Shown in pieces: positions 43,672-52,889 of a DNA stretch of 64,000 bases. The notes beneath the pieces are model-generated. The model did not search any database and was not told where the DNA came from. It worked only from the letters and a program-made list of their open reading frames with translations. Made by a program: the position numbers and the translations under genes. Position 1 is the stretch's first letter. The number at the start of each line of letters is the position of its first letter. Origin of the DNA: Cognaticolwellia sediminilitoris (lineage in GTDB: Bacteria; Pseudomonadota; Gammaproteobacteria; Enterobacterales; Alteromonadaceae); NCBI GenBank assembly GCA_002104535.1, contig NBOG01000014.1, positions 1 to 64,000 on the forward strand, given 5' to 3'.

Positions 43672-46600
43672 TTACTGACATTGCTGTATCAATACATTAC
43701 CAACGTTATAGCCTTTATCTGGATTTGCGCTGTCTAGAGTTAATAATACGCTATATGACCCTGCCGCTAAGGTTGTGTTGTTATTACTTTCACCAGCATC
43801 GTTATAAGCCACTGAGTAGTTGATACCAACTTCCATAGGGGTTTCTAAAATGCTATTGCTACCGTTAGCTTGCGCCCACAATTGTGTGGTCCAGCTACCA
43901 TCGTCAGAAGCGAGTTTAAATTGCATAGCACCATCAAATTCAGCAACTGCTTGGTATTGATTATTACCTTTATAGTGCAAACGATATGCTTCTTCTGCAT
44001 TCCAACCTGAATGATCGCCACGAACATAAAGTTGGCCACCACCAGTAATGTTAAATGGAATAGGGTCGCTTGAGTCAGCAAGTGCGCTACAATCAACCGT
44101 TTCATTTTTACTGGCAATGCTTAAGGAAGGTGTTGCGGTAGAAGCATCAAGATTAAAACTGTAATTGCCAGCCGTTGCGATAACAACTTCGATATTACCG
44201 CTATTTTCACTAACACTTATCGCGCTATTATCGAACGTTAAGTCGCTATAGCCAAAATTTACTACATCCCAAGCATTATCAGCAATTTTAAATTGATAAG
44301 TGCCAGCAGCTAAAGTGAAGTTAAGCTCGTAAATGCCGTTGGTATCATAGATAAACTGGTCGGTGCTTGTTAAACCATCATTTCCCCAATTATTCATACT
44401 GCCACGAAGATAAACGGCAATATCACCAAATGGTGCGGCATCAGGGGCATTGGCAGTAGCGTCTGCTGCTAGGCCTGCACCTTGACTAGCTCCTTGCGGT
44501 TTAACAAAAACAGCCGTCGTTAATGCTGGTACCGTAAAGGTGCCATTGTCTGTATTTGCACTAAAGCTAGCCGTTTGAACCACTGGGTCACTAGAGCTTT
44601 GTTGCACGCTATGTAATTCAAAACCACTGGCGGTATTAACGGTTAATGCTTGCTCAGTTGAGCTGCCATTAATAACCACAACAATGGCGTCATTATTAGC
44701 ATCTAAATCAGCTAATCCTGTACCATCGTCGATACTCATGACAATAACGCCTTGAGTTTGGCTTGAACCCGTATTGTGAAAACCAATGCGTTCAATAATA
44801 TCTGTTTTGCTGGTTAACCTAAATAAAGGGCTAGTGCTGCGTATACTGATAAACTCTTTGAAAATATCACTTGAAAATGCAATATCTGCCGAGCTTACTG
44901 ATGTTTCACTGTTATTAATTAAGTTGCTGATTGCACTCCATTTACCTTCGTTATCTTGAGCTAATGGTAAACCGACATTCCAGTTGTTAGTGGTTTTAGT
45001 AAAATCAACTTTATTAAACCAATCACCTGCGTCATAGGTATTTCTATCCATTGACTTTGAACGAATTAAATCACCACCTAATTGTAAAAAGGTAATACCT
45101 TGGCTCATTAACGGCAGGGTGCCAGCAATGTTTTGCATACGTACTCTATCGGCAACACTGATGCTGGCATCAATGCCATATTGCAGTTGATCCCATAAGG
45201 TTTCGTTATCATGCTTTGAAACATAGTTAATGATATCTGCAGGGTCTTGCGCATAAGAAGGTTTTGAGAATGTGCTAGCAAGTTTAACGATGTTATTTTT
45301 ATCTTTAAGTTGATAATCAGCGATGGTACCCATTAATCCTAGGCGGATAATGTCTTGATCACTCAGGCTACCGTCTGATTTAAATAATGAAGCGCTGCGA
45401 ATTACATCACGAGGACGGTCATTAAAAGTACCAAGCTCTGTGCCCGCCATATTGCTTTGGTTCGCTTGCACATAACCTTTATCGTCACGTGTCCAACCTT
45501 CACCATAAAAGTAATTGTCTGTATCGATAGCTTGAACGGCTTCACGCGCTGTTAAGATTGACGAAACTGAGTTATTACTCATGATGTCAAAGCGGAAACC
45601 ATCAAATTTATAGGCTTGTGTCCAGGTCAATAGAGAGTCTTGCATTAATTTATGCATCATCTCATGTTCAGGCGCGGTGTCTTGACAACAAGTTGAGGTT
45701 TCTACATCACCACTAGTTAAGTTACGACGGTGATAATAACCCGGTACGACTTTATCGAGTACTGAGTTTTCCCAAAGTCCAGACGAGTTGGTGTGGTTAT
45801 AAACGACATCTAACACGACTCTAAGACCCATTTCATGAAGTGCTTGGTTCATCGCGCGCATTTCTTTAATGCGCACTGCACCATCAGGATTTGAAGCATA
45901 GCTGCCATCTGGCGTGGTGAAATGTTCAGGATCGTAACCCCAGTTAAAACTGTCTAAGCCACGCATAGATTCAACCAATGCTTGAGCTTCAGTTGACGTA
46001 GGAGCGTAGCTCGCTAATACATCAGACAACAGCGCTGAATTATCTTCAACACCACATACCGGGGCTGCACTATTTTTAGCGCAAAGCTCTGCTACTGTGT
46101 TGTCTAAATTCACCCGAGTCGATAAATCTTCGCCAATACTGGCAATGTCATTAGCTGGCAAAAACTGAAAATGGGTTAAGCCAGCTTCTACCAATGATTT
46201 AAGGTGCATAACCGGTGCTGAAGTTTCTTCTGTAAAGGCTAAATATTTACCACGATTAGCGGCTGTAGTGCTGCTGTCAGAAACACTAAAATCGCGAATA
46301 TGTCCTTCATAAATTATCGCATCTTCTGGGTTAGTAACCGTAGGAATAGTATGGTCACCCCATCCCGTTGGCTTTAAATCTGCATCAGATAAATTAACGA
46401 ACTGCGAGTATTCACCGTCAGTTGCTAAAGAAACGGAGTAGGGGTCAGTCGCTTCAATGCTTTCAAACTCTTGAGTTACTGGATGATAAACGGTTAATGC
46501 GTAACGATAAAATGCTCTATCAAGGGTATTATCGCCGGTAAAACTCCAAATGCCGGTATCTGCATTAAAGCTCATATCTTCTGTGCTTTGTAAAACTTTT

Positions 46601-47862
46601 GCGTTATTGTAAACTTTCAGCTTCACTTGTTTTGCTGTTGGCGCCCAAAGTTTAGCGCTAATAGCATTGCTATCATAAATAACGCCAAGTGTTTGTTCAT
46701 TTGCATCATCATTTGCCGAGGTATATATAGCATCAAGAATCAGCGGAGTTTGCACATAAGTAGCTGCAAGAACCGTATTGTCGCTATCATAAGCAATGGC
46801 TAATAACTTGCCTTTTAACATGCTTTTAGCTTTTTCTGTTGCTGCATTTGTACTGGTAAATGCGGTAAGAGATTTATAACGCGCATGCCCTAATGTATCA
46901 GCAGGGTGCTCGCCGCCTGTATCAGCAAAATATTCTAAGTAATTATCGCCTGCAATACCGGTTTCGCCATTAAAAGCTAAGTCATTACTGTCGCTACTGT
47001 AGATTCTAACTTTTGCAACGCTTCCTGCAGCATTCCAAAATACGGTATTCTCATCAGCCCAATGCGCCGCGGTGTCTTTTATTGATACGCCGCTTGGAAA
47101 TAAGGTGGGCTCAGTATAAAGCTCTGAAATACCGGAAAGTGTCCAGATCATACGATCAGAAGTTAAATCTGCTTGGTGATCTAGGCCGCCAAGGTCTTTA
47201 TCATCGCCTTTGTGGACAATAAAATTAGCACAGGCATCACGCTCTGTTTTTAGATCAATTACCCAATAAGCACCGTAATTAGGGTCTATACCTGACTGTG
47301 CTTGGCCAGTTGCCCAATCTGTATCGCCGTTGGCATATGCGTCACAGCTGTCATTGTTCCAAAGGTGAACTATCCAATCAGAATAATTGTTATCAGGGCG
47401 TTGATAAAATATAACTAATTCATTATCACCCGCGGTTACTACAGGGCTAGGTAGGGTATTACTTTCATCCGTTACCGTTAATGAAATGCTACTTGTCGCG
47501 CTGGCATTACTGTCATCTGAAACAGTTAAACTGGCACTAAATTCACCGGCTGCTTGATAACTAGCAACAGTATTAACATTATTAGCACAATCACTAATGG
47601 TGATATCTGCTGAATCGTCACCTTTGACCAAGGTACAGGTTAACGTGTCATTATCGGCGTCGCTTACCGACCAAGAATAGGTATACTCTAACGAGCTGCT
47701 GGTGCTTGCCTGCGCAGTAAAACTGCTAATAACCGGCGTATTATTTGGAGTTGGTGTCGGTTTTGGTTTTTCCGGAGTCGAATCACTACCGCTACCACCA
47801 CAAGCAGAAATTGCTATGGATAACGTTGTGATTAACAAGCTTTTGATTGCTAATTTATGCAT
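43672..47862 (-). CDS. pulA: Pullulanase-type lipoprotein (GH13, alpha-1,6-glucosidase)
   Basis: 1396 aa. The lipoprotein signal ends in AISACGGSG, followed by a Pro/Thr linker and an Ig/PKD-like domain (about 40-135). A CBM41 domain starts at LVIFYQRPDNNYSDWIVHLW. An N-terminal pullulanase domain and CBM48 follow (AISAKLWAPTAKQVKLKVY, near 405). The GH13 barrel shows LDVVYNHTNSSG, nucleophile Asp in DGFRFDIMSN (near 755), acid/base Glu in YFYGEGWTRD (near 786) and YVSKHDNETLWDQ. Two C-terminal starch-binding-like modules (YLRGSMNNWGNDG and YVRGDHSGWNAEE) end the protein. It debranches alpha-1,6 links of starch or pullulan at the outer membrane. It is divergent from the TonB receptor and has an operator-like site 70-90 bases upstream. 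Confidence 0.95.
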   Translation of the reverse strand: MHKLAIKSLLITTLSIAISACGGSGSDSTPEKPKPTPTPNNTPVISSFTAQASTSSSLEYTYSWSVSDADNDTLTCTLVKGDDSADITISDCANNVNTVASYQAAGEFSASLTVSDDSNASATSSISLTVTDESNTLPSPVVTAGDNELVIFYQRPDNNYSDWIVHLWNNDSCDAYANGDTDWATGQAQSGIDPNYGAYWVIDLKTERDACANFIVHKGDDKDLGGLDHQADLTSDRMIWTLSGISELYTEPTLFPSGVSIKDTAAHWADENTVFWNAAGSVAKVRIYSSDSNDLAFNGETGIAGDNYLEYFADTGGEHPADTLGHARYKSLTAFTSTNAATEKAKSMLKGKLLAIAYDSDNTVLAATYVQTPLILDAIYTSANDDANEQTLGVIYDSNAISAKLWAPTAKQVKLKVYNNAKVLQSTEDMSFNADTGIWSFTGDNTLDRAFYRYALTVYHPVTQEFESIEATDPYSVSLATDGEYSQFVNLSDADLKPTGWGDHTIPTVTNPEDAIIYEGHIRDFSVSDSSTTAANRGKYLAFTEETSAPVMHLKSLVEAGLTHFQFLPANDIASIGEDLSTRVNLDNTVAELCAKNSAAPVCGVEDNSALLSDVLASYAPTSTEAQALVESMRGLDSFNWGYDPEHFTTPDGSYASNPDGAVRIKEMRAMNQALHEMGLRVVLDVVYNHTNSSGLWENSVLDKVVPGYYHRRNLTSGDVETSTCCQDTAPEHEMMHKLMQDSLLTWTQAYKFDGFRFDIMSNNSVSSILTAREAVQAIDTDNYFYGEGWTRDDKGYVQANQSNMAGTELGTFNDRPRDVIRSASLFKSDGSLSDQDIIRLGLMGTIADYQLKDKNNIVKLASTFSKPSYAQDPADIINYVSKHDNETLWDQLQYGIDASISVADRVRMQNIAGTLPLMSQGITFLQLGGDLIRSKSMDRNTYDAGDWFNKVDFTKTTNNWNVGLPLAQDNEGKWSAISNLINNSETSVSSADIAFSSDIFKEFISIRSTSPLFRLTSKTDIIERIGFHNTGSSQTQGVIVMSIDDGTGLADLDANNDAIVVVINGSSTEQALTVNTASGFELHSVQQSSSDPVVQTASFSANTDNGTFTVPALTTAVFVKPQGASQGAGLAADATANAPDAAPFGDIAVYLRGSMNNWGNDGLTSTDQFIYDTNGIYELNFTLAAGTYQFKIADNAWDVVNFGYSDLTFDNSAISVSENSGNIEVVIATAGNYSFNLDASTATPSLSIASKNETVDCSALADSSDPIPFNITGGGQLYVRGDHSGWNAEEAYRLHYKGNNQYQAVAEFDGAMQFKLASDDGSWTTQLWAQANGSNSILETPMEVGINYSVAYNDAGESNNNTTLAAGSYSVLLTLDSANPDKGYNVGNVLIQQCQ

Positions 47863-47933
47863 TATAGACGGACCTTTATTGTTTTAATTTTTAGGATTTT
47901 AATGCTAAGACTTAGCTTTAATAATGAACAGGT

Positions 47934-47949
47934 TTTGCATACGTATTCA
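47934..47949 (-). promoter_or_regulatory. Putative LacI-family operator (pullulanase side)
   Basis: On the minus strand it reads TGAATACGTATGCAAA, identical to the site at 48352-48367 over 16 bases. It is 72 bases upstream of the pullulanase start, a position where repressor binding would overlap the promoter. Confidence 0.7.
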
Positions 47950-48143
47950 CTAATATTGAATATTGATAGGTGCGTTTATTGACTTTTAATCAATTAATTA
48001 CAGTAAATTAGCATTGAATTAAGTAAATTTATTGGCTGGTTTTTAACGTAGATTATTTAAATTGAAATATGCTTATTCGAATTTTCAGTAATATGCAAAG
48101 ACCTTATCTATGAATACAGACCTGTGGTTCTGAACTATGCTAA

Positions 48144-48161
48144 CCATTACATACGTATTCA
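48144..48161 (-). promoter_or_regulatory. Putative LacI-family operator (middle site)
   Basis: On the minus strand it reads TGAATACGTATGTAATGG. It shares TGAATACGTATG with the other sites but has T for C and one base fewer before TGG. It could allow looping between the two outer sites. Confidence 0.6.
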
Positions 48162-48349
48162 AAAGAGTTTTAACTCTTTGTTAACTTAATTTTCTTAACA
48201 TTTTTACGAATTATTAAATTAAAAGTATAACTTGGTCACGTCCTAAGTGATTGATAAATAATTACTATATGTTTGTTTTGTATTTTTCAATTAGTTTTTA
48301 GGTGGGATGAAGTTACTTTTTATCTTAAAAGCTACTGATCAGGGAACTT

Positions 48350-48370
48350 TATGAATACGTATGCAAATGG
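48350..48370 (+). promoter_or_regulatory. Putative LacI-family operator (TonB receptor side)
   Basis: It contains GAATACGTATGCAAATGG and continues into TATTCATA, which makes a second, looser inverted repeat with the left half. Nineteen of 21 positions match the site before the GH13-GH31 operon at 12228-12248. Confidence 0.7.
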
Positions 48371-48503
48371 TATTCATAAGTTATAAGCCGTTTTATATTA
48401 AGCTTGCCTGCAAATATATATGCAGAAGTTAATACAAATTAAAAACATCAGCGTAGAAACGCTGAATAATAATTAAAGCATGGATGTCTAGGGGAGTTTA
48501 CCA

Positions 48504-51311
48504 ATGTTAAATTTTAAACCAAGCCGAGTAACTTTGGCTTTGCTATCAAGCGGTTTTATGGCACTTAGTATGCCTGCACTTGCTGAAGAAGCGACAGATA
48601 AGAAAGCTAAAGCAGATGAAAAACAAATTGAAGTAATTGAAATTAAAGGTTTTCGAGGAAGCTTAATTGAGTCAATTAACACGAAACGTTTTTCGTCAAG
48701 TGTAGTTGAAGCAATTTCAGCTGAAGATATTGGTAAGCTGCCAGATTCATCTATTGCCGAATCATTAGCTCGTTTGCCTGGCCTAGCTGCGCAAAGATTA
48801 GATGGTCGCGCAAGTAAAGTTAGTATTCGTGGTTTTGGCGAGAATGAAAGTGCCACTACCTTTAATGGCAGAGAACAAGTTTCTATCGGTGATAACCGCG
48901 GTGTCGAGTTTGATCTATACCCTTCAGAAATAATGAGTGGTGTTACGGTATATAAAACTCCTGACGCTAGTATCGAAGGTGAAGGTATTGCTGGTGTAAT
49001 TGATATGCAAACAGCGAAGCCTTTATCTCAATCTGAACGTGTTTTACAATTTAACGGCCAGTTAGAAAAAACTAGCTTTGAAAAGCTTAATCCAGATGGT
49101 GATGATAACGGTTACCGCGGCACTTTTGCTTATATGGATAAGTTTGCTGATGATACTGTTGGTGTTGCCTTTGCACATTCAATAATGAAATCTCCAAATC
49201 AAGAAAAACGATGGAACTCTTGGGGCTACCCAGACTTTACAAATGACGATGGTACAACGGGCTCTATTCTAGGCGGAGCAAAGCCATTTGTTCGCTCATC
49301 GACGTTAGATCGTGATTCAACTATGTTGGTTATTGAAGTTGCACCAAGCGATAAGTTATCAATGACGTTTGATGCGCTTTATGTAGACTACCAAGATGAA
49401 CAAATTCTACGTGGTATTGAAGTGCCATTTGCTTGGGGTCAAGGATCTATTTCATCAGATTCAGCAGTAATCGATGCAGAGTCTGGTTTTGTTACAAGTG
49501 CTGTAACTGAAGGACAACGTGTTGTTGTTCGTAATGATTACGCAGAGAAAGAAGCGACACTAAAATCATTTGGCTTTAATACTAAGTACGACTTAAATGA
49601 CGCTTGGGCGCTTGATTTTGATGTAAGTTACTCAAAAGTTGAACGAGATATTTGGAGTGTTGAAAGTTATTCTGGAACAGGTCGTGGTGATTCACGCGGT
49701 GCTGCAGATAACTTAGGTTATACCTTTGACGGTGGCAACACTGGCGCTACTTTTACTCACGGATTAGATTACGGAAACTTTGACTTAATTCAATTAGGTG
49801 GTCCGTTATCATGGGGCTGGAGCCAAGCATTAAATGATAAGTTTGGTGTAACTGGTACAGAATATGAAAACCAATTACAAGATGGTTTCATTAATGCTCC
49901 AAGCATTGATGATGAATTAAAAGCAATTAAATTTGCCGCGACTCAACAAATTGAAAGTGATGTTATTTCAAGTATTACTTACGGTGTTTCATATCGTGAA
50001 CGTGAAAAAGTAAAAGAGTCTGAAGGCTACTTCATGACGCTTTCATCATTTTCTTACCCTGATAATCCAGGCATGTTGAAAGTTCCAGCACTTTACCGTG
50101 AAGGTACTGCATCATTAGATTTCATCGGTATGGGTGAAATGATAGCTTATGATACACAAGGGTTAATTAGAGATGGTTATTATGACCTAACGCGTGAAAG
50201 TTTAACAAACTCAAGTCATGCGACTAAATCTTGGTTAGTTAATGAAGAAGTTACCGCATTATTTGTAAAAGCAGATATTGATACTGAAATTGGCGGCTTA
50301 CCGGTCACCGGTAATATTGGCTTACGCTATGTGCAAACAGAGCAAAACTCTCAAGGTTCAGCAATTCAAACTATTGATGGCGCTGTTGTTACTAGCCCAA
50401 CAGATATTAGTCATGATTACGCAAACGTTTTACCTAGTTTGAATTTGGCAATGCGACTTAATGACGAAAGTACACTTCGTTTTGGTATTGCAAAAACCAT
50501 TTCTCGCGCACGCCTTGATGAAATGAATGCTTCAGTAAGTGCTTCATATAATCAACAAGTAGATGATAATGGCAATAACTGGAGTGTTAACGGTGGTAAT
50601 CCTTCACTTGAGCCAAAAGAAGCGTTAGGTATTGATTTATCATATGAAAACTATTTCAGTGATGAAGGTTACTTCTCAACAGCTTTCTTCTGGAAAGATT
50701 TAGACCAATGGATTTTTGATGGTACATATGAAGTTGATATGACTGGTGTTGCTGATCCTGCAACCGGTCAAGTACCAGCTAACCCTATGGCGTCAGGCAG
50801 TGGTAAAGTTAATGGCGGTGGCGGTACACTTTGGGGTTATGAGCTTTCAGTATCATTTCCATTCAAAATTATTGATGAGAGCCTAGACGGCTTTGGTTTA
50901 ATAGCAAGTCACACCGGTGTTAAATCAAATATCTCTGATCAAAACGACAATGATTATGAGTTACCGGGACTTTCAAGCAGCATTCAAAATGTAACATTTT
51001 ACTATGAAAAATCAGGTGTTCAATTTAGAACAAGCATGCGTAAGCGTGGTGATTTTAAAGGTGATGTTTACGGCTTAGGTTATTCTACAACTCAAGTTGA
51101 TATTCTTGGCGAAACAGTTTGGGATGCTCAAATTGGCTATGACTTTGGTGAAGCTGGTGTTAAAAGTTTAGAAGGTTTATCAGTATTCTTACAAGGTTAT
51201 AACTTAACAGAAGAACCATTTACCTCATTACAAGGTGAAAATGCTCTTCAAGTTAGAGATTACCAAGATTATGGCCGAACTTACTTGCTAGGCTTTAGCT
51301 ATAAACTGTAA
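48504..51311 (+). CDS. TonB-dependent outer-membrane receptor (maltodextrin-type)
   Basis: 935 aa. The signal peptide is cleaved near MPALA/EEATDK. A Lys-rich segment and the TonB-box-like IEVIEIKGFRGSL follow, then the plug domain (VVEAISAEDIGKLPDSSIAESLARLPGLAAQR, about 50-170). The beta-barrel ends in LLGFSYKL; the usual last aromatic residue is shifted (Tyr at -3). This receptor class in Alteromonadales and Caulobacter is paired with glycan enzymes. Divergence from pullulanase and the shared operators point to maltodextrins as ligand, an inference from context. SD GGGGAG. A terminator follows. Confidence 0.93.
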   Translation: MLNFKPSRVTLALLSSGFMALSMPALAEEATDKKAKADEKQIEVIEIKGFRGSLIESINTKRFSSSVVEAISAEDIGKLPDSSIAESLARLPGLAAQRLDGRASKVSIRGFGENESATTFNGREQVSIGDNRGVEFDLYPSEIMSGVTVYKTPDASIEGEGIAGVIDMQTAKPLSQSERVLQFNGQLEKTSFEKLNPDGDDNGYRGTFAYMDKFADDTVGVAFAHSIMKSPNQEKRWNSWGYPDFTNDDGTTGSILGGAKPFVRSSTLDRDSTMLVIEVAPSDKLSMTFDALYVDYQDEQILRGIEVPFAWGQGSISSDSAVIDAESGFVTSAVTEGQRVVVRNDYAEKEATLKSFGFNTKYDLNDAWALDFDVSYSKVERDIWSVESYSGTGRGDSRGAADNLGYTFDGGNTGATFTHGLDYGNFDLIQLGGPLSWGWSQALNDKFGVTGTEYENQLQDGFINAPSIDDELKAIKFAATQQIESDVISSITYGVSYREREKVKESEGYFMTLSSFSYPDNPGMLKVPALYREGTASLDFIGMGEMIAYDTQGLIRDGYYDLTRESLTNSSHATKSWLVNEEVTALFVKADIDTEIGGLPVTGNIGLRYVQTEQNSQGSAIQTIDGAVVTSPTDISHDYANVLPSLNLAMRLNDESTLRFGIAKTISRARLDEMNASVSASYNQQVDDNGNNWSVNGGNPSLEPKEALGIDLSYENYFSDEGYFSTAFFWKDLDQWIFDGTYEVDMTGVADPATGQVPANPMASGSGKVNGGGGTLWGYELSVSFPFKIIDESLDGFGLIASHTGVKSNISDQNDNDYELPGLSSSIQNVTFYYEKSGVQFRTSMRKRGDFKGDVYGLGYSTTQVDILGETVWDAQIGYDFGEAGVKSLEGLSVFLQGYNLTEEPFTSLQGENALQVRDYQDYGRTYLLGFSYKL

Positions 51312-51330
51312 AGTAAGTTAGCAATTAATC

Positions 51331-51364
51331 AGCCCTTGTAATATTTGTTGCAAGGGCTTTTTTA
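51331..51364 (+). terminator. Terminator between TonB receptor and halogenase-like gene
   Basis: AGCCCTTG (51331-51338), 12-base loop, CAAGGGCT (51351-51358), then six T. It ends 26 bases before the next start, so read-through rather than a separate promoter may set downstream expression. Confidence 0.85.
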
Positions 51365-51389
51365 TTTAAGAATTAATAAAGGAGTAGTA

Positions 51390-52889
51390 ATGAGTAAAAC
51401 TAAAGTATCAAATATCGTTGTTGTCGGTGGCGGTACCGCTGGTTGGATCTCTGCAGCACTACTAACAAAAATACTTGGTAATCAAGTGAAAATCACGCTG
51501 ATAGAGTCAGATAAAATAGGAATTATTGGTGTCGGCGAGGCGACAATTCCCCCTATGATCAATTTCAATAATGCGCTCGGTATCAATGAAAATGATTTTT
51601 TAAAAGCGACTAAAGCCACCATTAAACTTGGTATTCAATTCGAAAATTGGAATGAGCCTGACAGTAAATATATGCATGCTTTTGGTGGCGTCGGGAAAAA
51701 CTTCCCATTTTGTGACTTTCATCATTTCTGGCTCAATAGCAAAAAAATGGGGCTAGAGTCAAACTTTTGGGATTTTTCTGTTAATTACCTGGCAGCAATG
51801 CAAGGTAAGTTTGGTAAAATGCCTACCCTTGAAGGGACAAATATACCTGGAATTACTTACGCTTATCACTTCGATGCAGGCTTGTATGCTAAATTTTTAC
51901 GTGAACATTGCGAATCGCAAGGAGTAAAAAGAATTGAAGGTATTGTTGAACATGTAGCGCTCGATGAAAATACAGGTAATGTGCAAACTTTAACCTTAGA
52001 TAGTCAAGAGGTTATCAAAGGTGATCTTTTCATAGACTGTTCTGGTATGAGAGGGCTGTTAATTGAACAAGCATTAAATACAGGATATGAAGATTGGTCT
52101 CATTGGTTGCCCTGTGATAGAGCTATGGCAATGCCTACAACATCTACCACACCGATAAAACCTTATACACGTTCTATAGCCCATGAAGCGGGTTGGCAGT
52201 GGCAAATACCATTGCAGCATAGAACAGGTAACGGTATTGTTTATTCAAGCCGACACTTAGACGATGAAAGTGCCAAAAAAATATTGATGGAAAATGTTGA
52301 AGGGACGTCATTAGCTGAACCTAAGCTTATAAAATTTAAAACAGGTAGACGAAGAAAACAATGGCATAAAAATGTTGTTGCTATTGGCCTTTCAAGTGGC
52401 TTTTTAGAACCATTAGAGTCAACCAGTATTCATTTAATTCAAACCGCCGTAGTGCGTCTTGTTAAACACTTTCCGCATAATGGTATTAAACAAGCTGAAG
52501 TTGATGAGTTTAATCGTCAGTCGAAAGATGAAGTCGAAAAAATACGTGATTTCATTATTTTGCATTACAAATTAAATCAAAGAAATGATTCAGATTTTTG
52601 GCGAGAATGTCAACGAATGGAAATTCCTGAAACATTAATGCAAAAAATGGCACTGTTTAAATCTTCCGGTAAAGTCTTCAGGGATTACGAGGACCTATTT
52701 ACCGAAATTGCATGGCAACAAGTCATGATTGGACAAGGGTTAATACCAGACGATGTTCACCCATTAAGCAATCAATTGTCAAAAGAGCAACTAGCCGATT
52801 TATTTGATAACTTAAAAGTTATCATTCAACGCTCTGTAGATAAATTGCCGACACATGAAGAATTTCTTCACAATATTTCAAGTCAATAA
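51390..52889 (+). CDS. Tryptophan halogenase-like flavoprotein
   Basis: The ATG at 51390 is preceded by SD AAAGGAGTAG. The frame is open upstream, but those codons overlap the terminator. 499 aa of the flavin-dependent tryptophan halogenase family (PrnA-like). The FAD motif is VVVGGGTAGWISAALL (near 9-24), followed by GVGEATIPPM, and the halogenase WxWxIP motif is present as GWQWQIPLQ (near 267). FAD would be supplied by a separate reductase. In Alteromonadales and Caulobacterales such genes commonly follow TonB receptors in sugar loci and are not tied to halogenated products, so a true halogenation role is doubtful. The stop overlaps the next start in TAATG. Confidence 0.88.
   Translation: MSKTKVSNIVVVGGGTAGWISAALLTKILGNQVKITLIESDKIGIIGVGEATIPPMINFNNALGINENDFLKATKATIKLGIQFENWNEPDSKYMHAFGGVGKNFPFCDFHHFWLNSKKMGLESNFWDFSVNYLAAMQGKFGKMPTLEGTNIPGITYAYHFDAGLYAKFLREHCESQGVKRIEGIVEHVALDENTGNVQTLTLDSQEVIKGDLFIDCSGMRGLLIEQALNTGYEDWSHWLPCDRAMAMPTTSTTPIKPYTRSIAHEAGWQWQIPLQHRTGNGIVYSSRHLDDESAKKILMENVEGTSLAEPKLIKFKTGRRRKQWHKNVVAIGLSSGFLEPLESTSIHLIQTAVVRLVKHFPHNGIKQAEVDEFNRQSKDEVEKIRDFIILHYKLNQRNDSDFWRECQRMEIPETLMQKMALFKSSGKVFRDYEDLFTEIAWQQVMIGQGLIPDDVHPLSNQLSKEQLADLFDNLKVIIQRSVDKLPTHEEFLHNISSQ

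Larger units (their letters stand above)
47863..48503. other. Divergent control region of the starch locus (641 bases)
   Basis: No gene. It holds three copies of the GAATACGTATGCAA-type element (47934-47949, 48144-48161, 48350-48370): one near the pullulanase start, one mid-region, one before the TonB-receptor gene. The rest is AT-rich, and the receptor leader from about 48370 to 48503 is long. No full sigma-70 promoter could be assigned. Confidence 0.6.
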
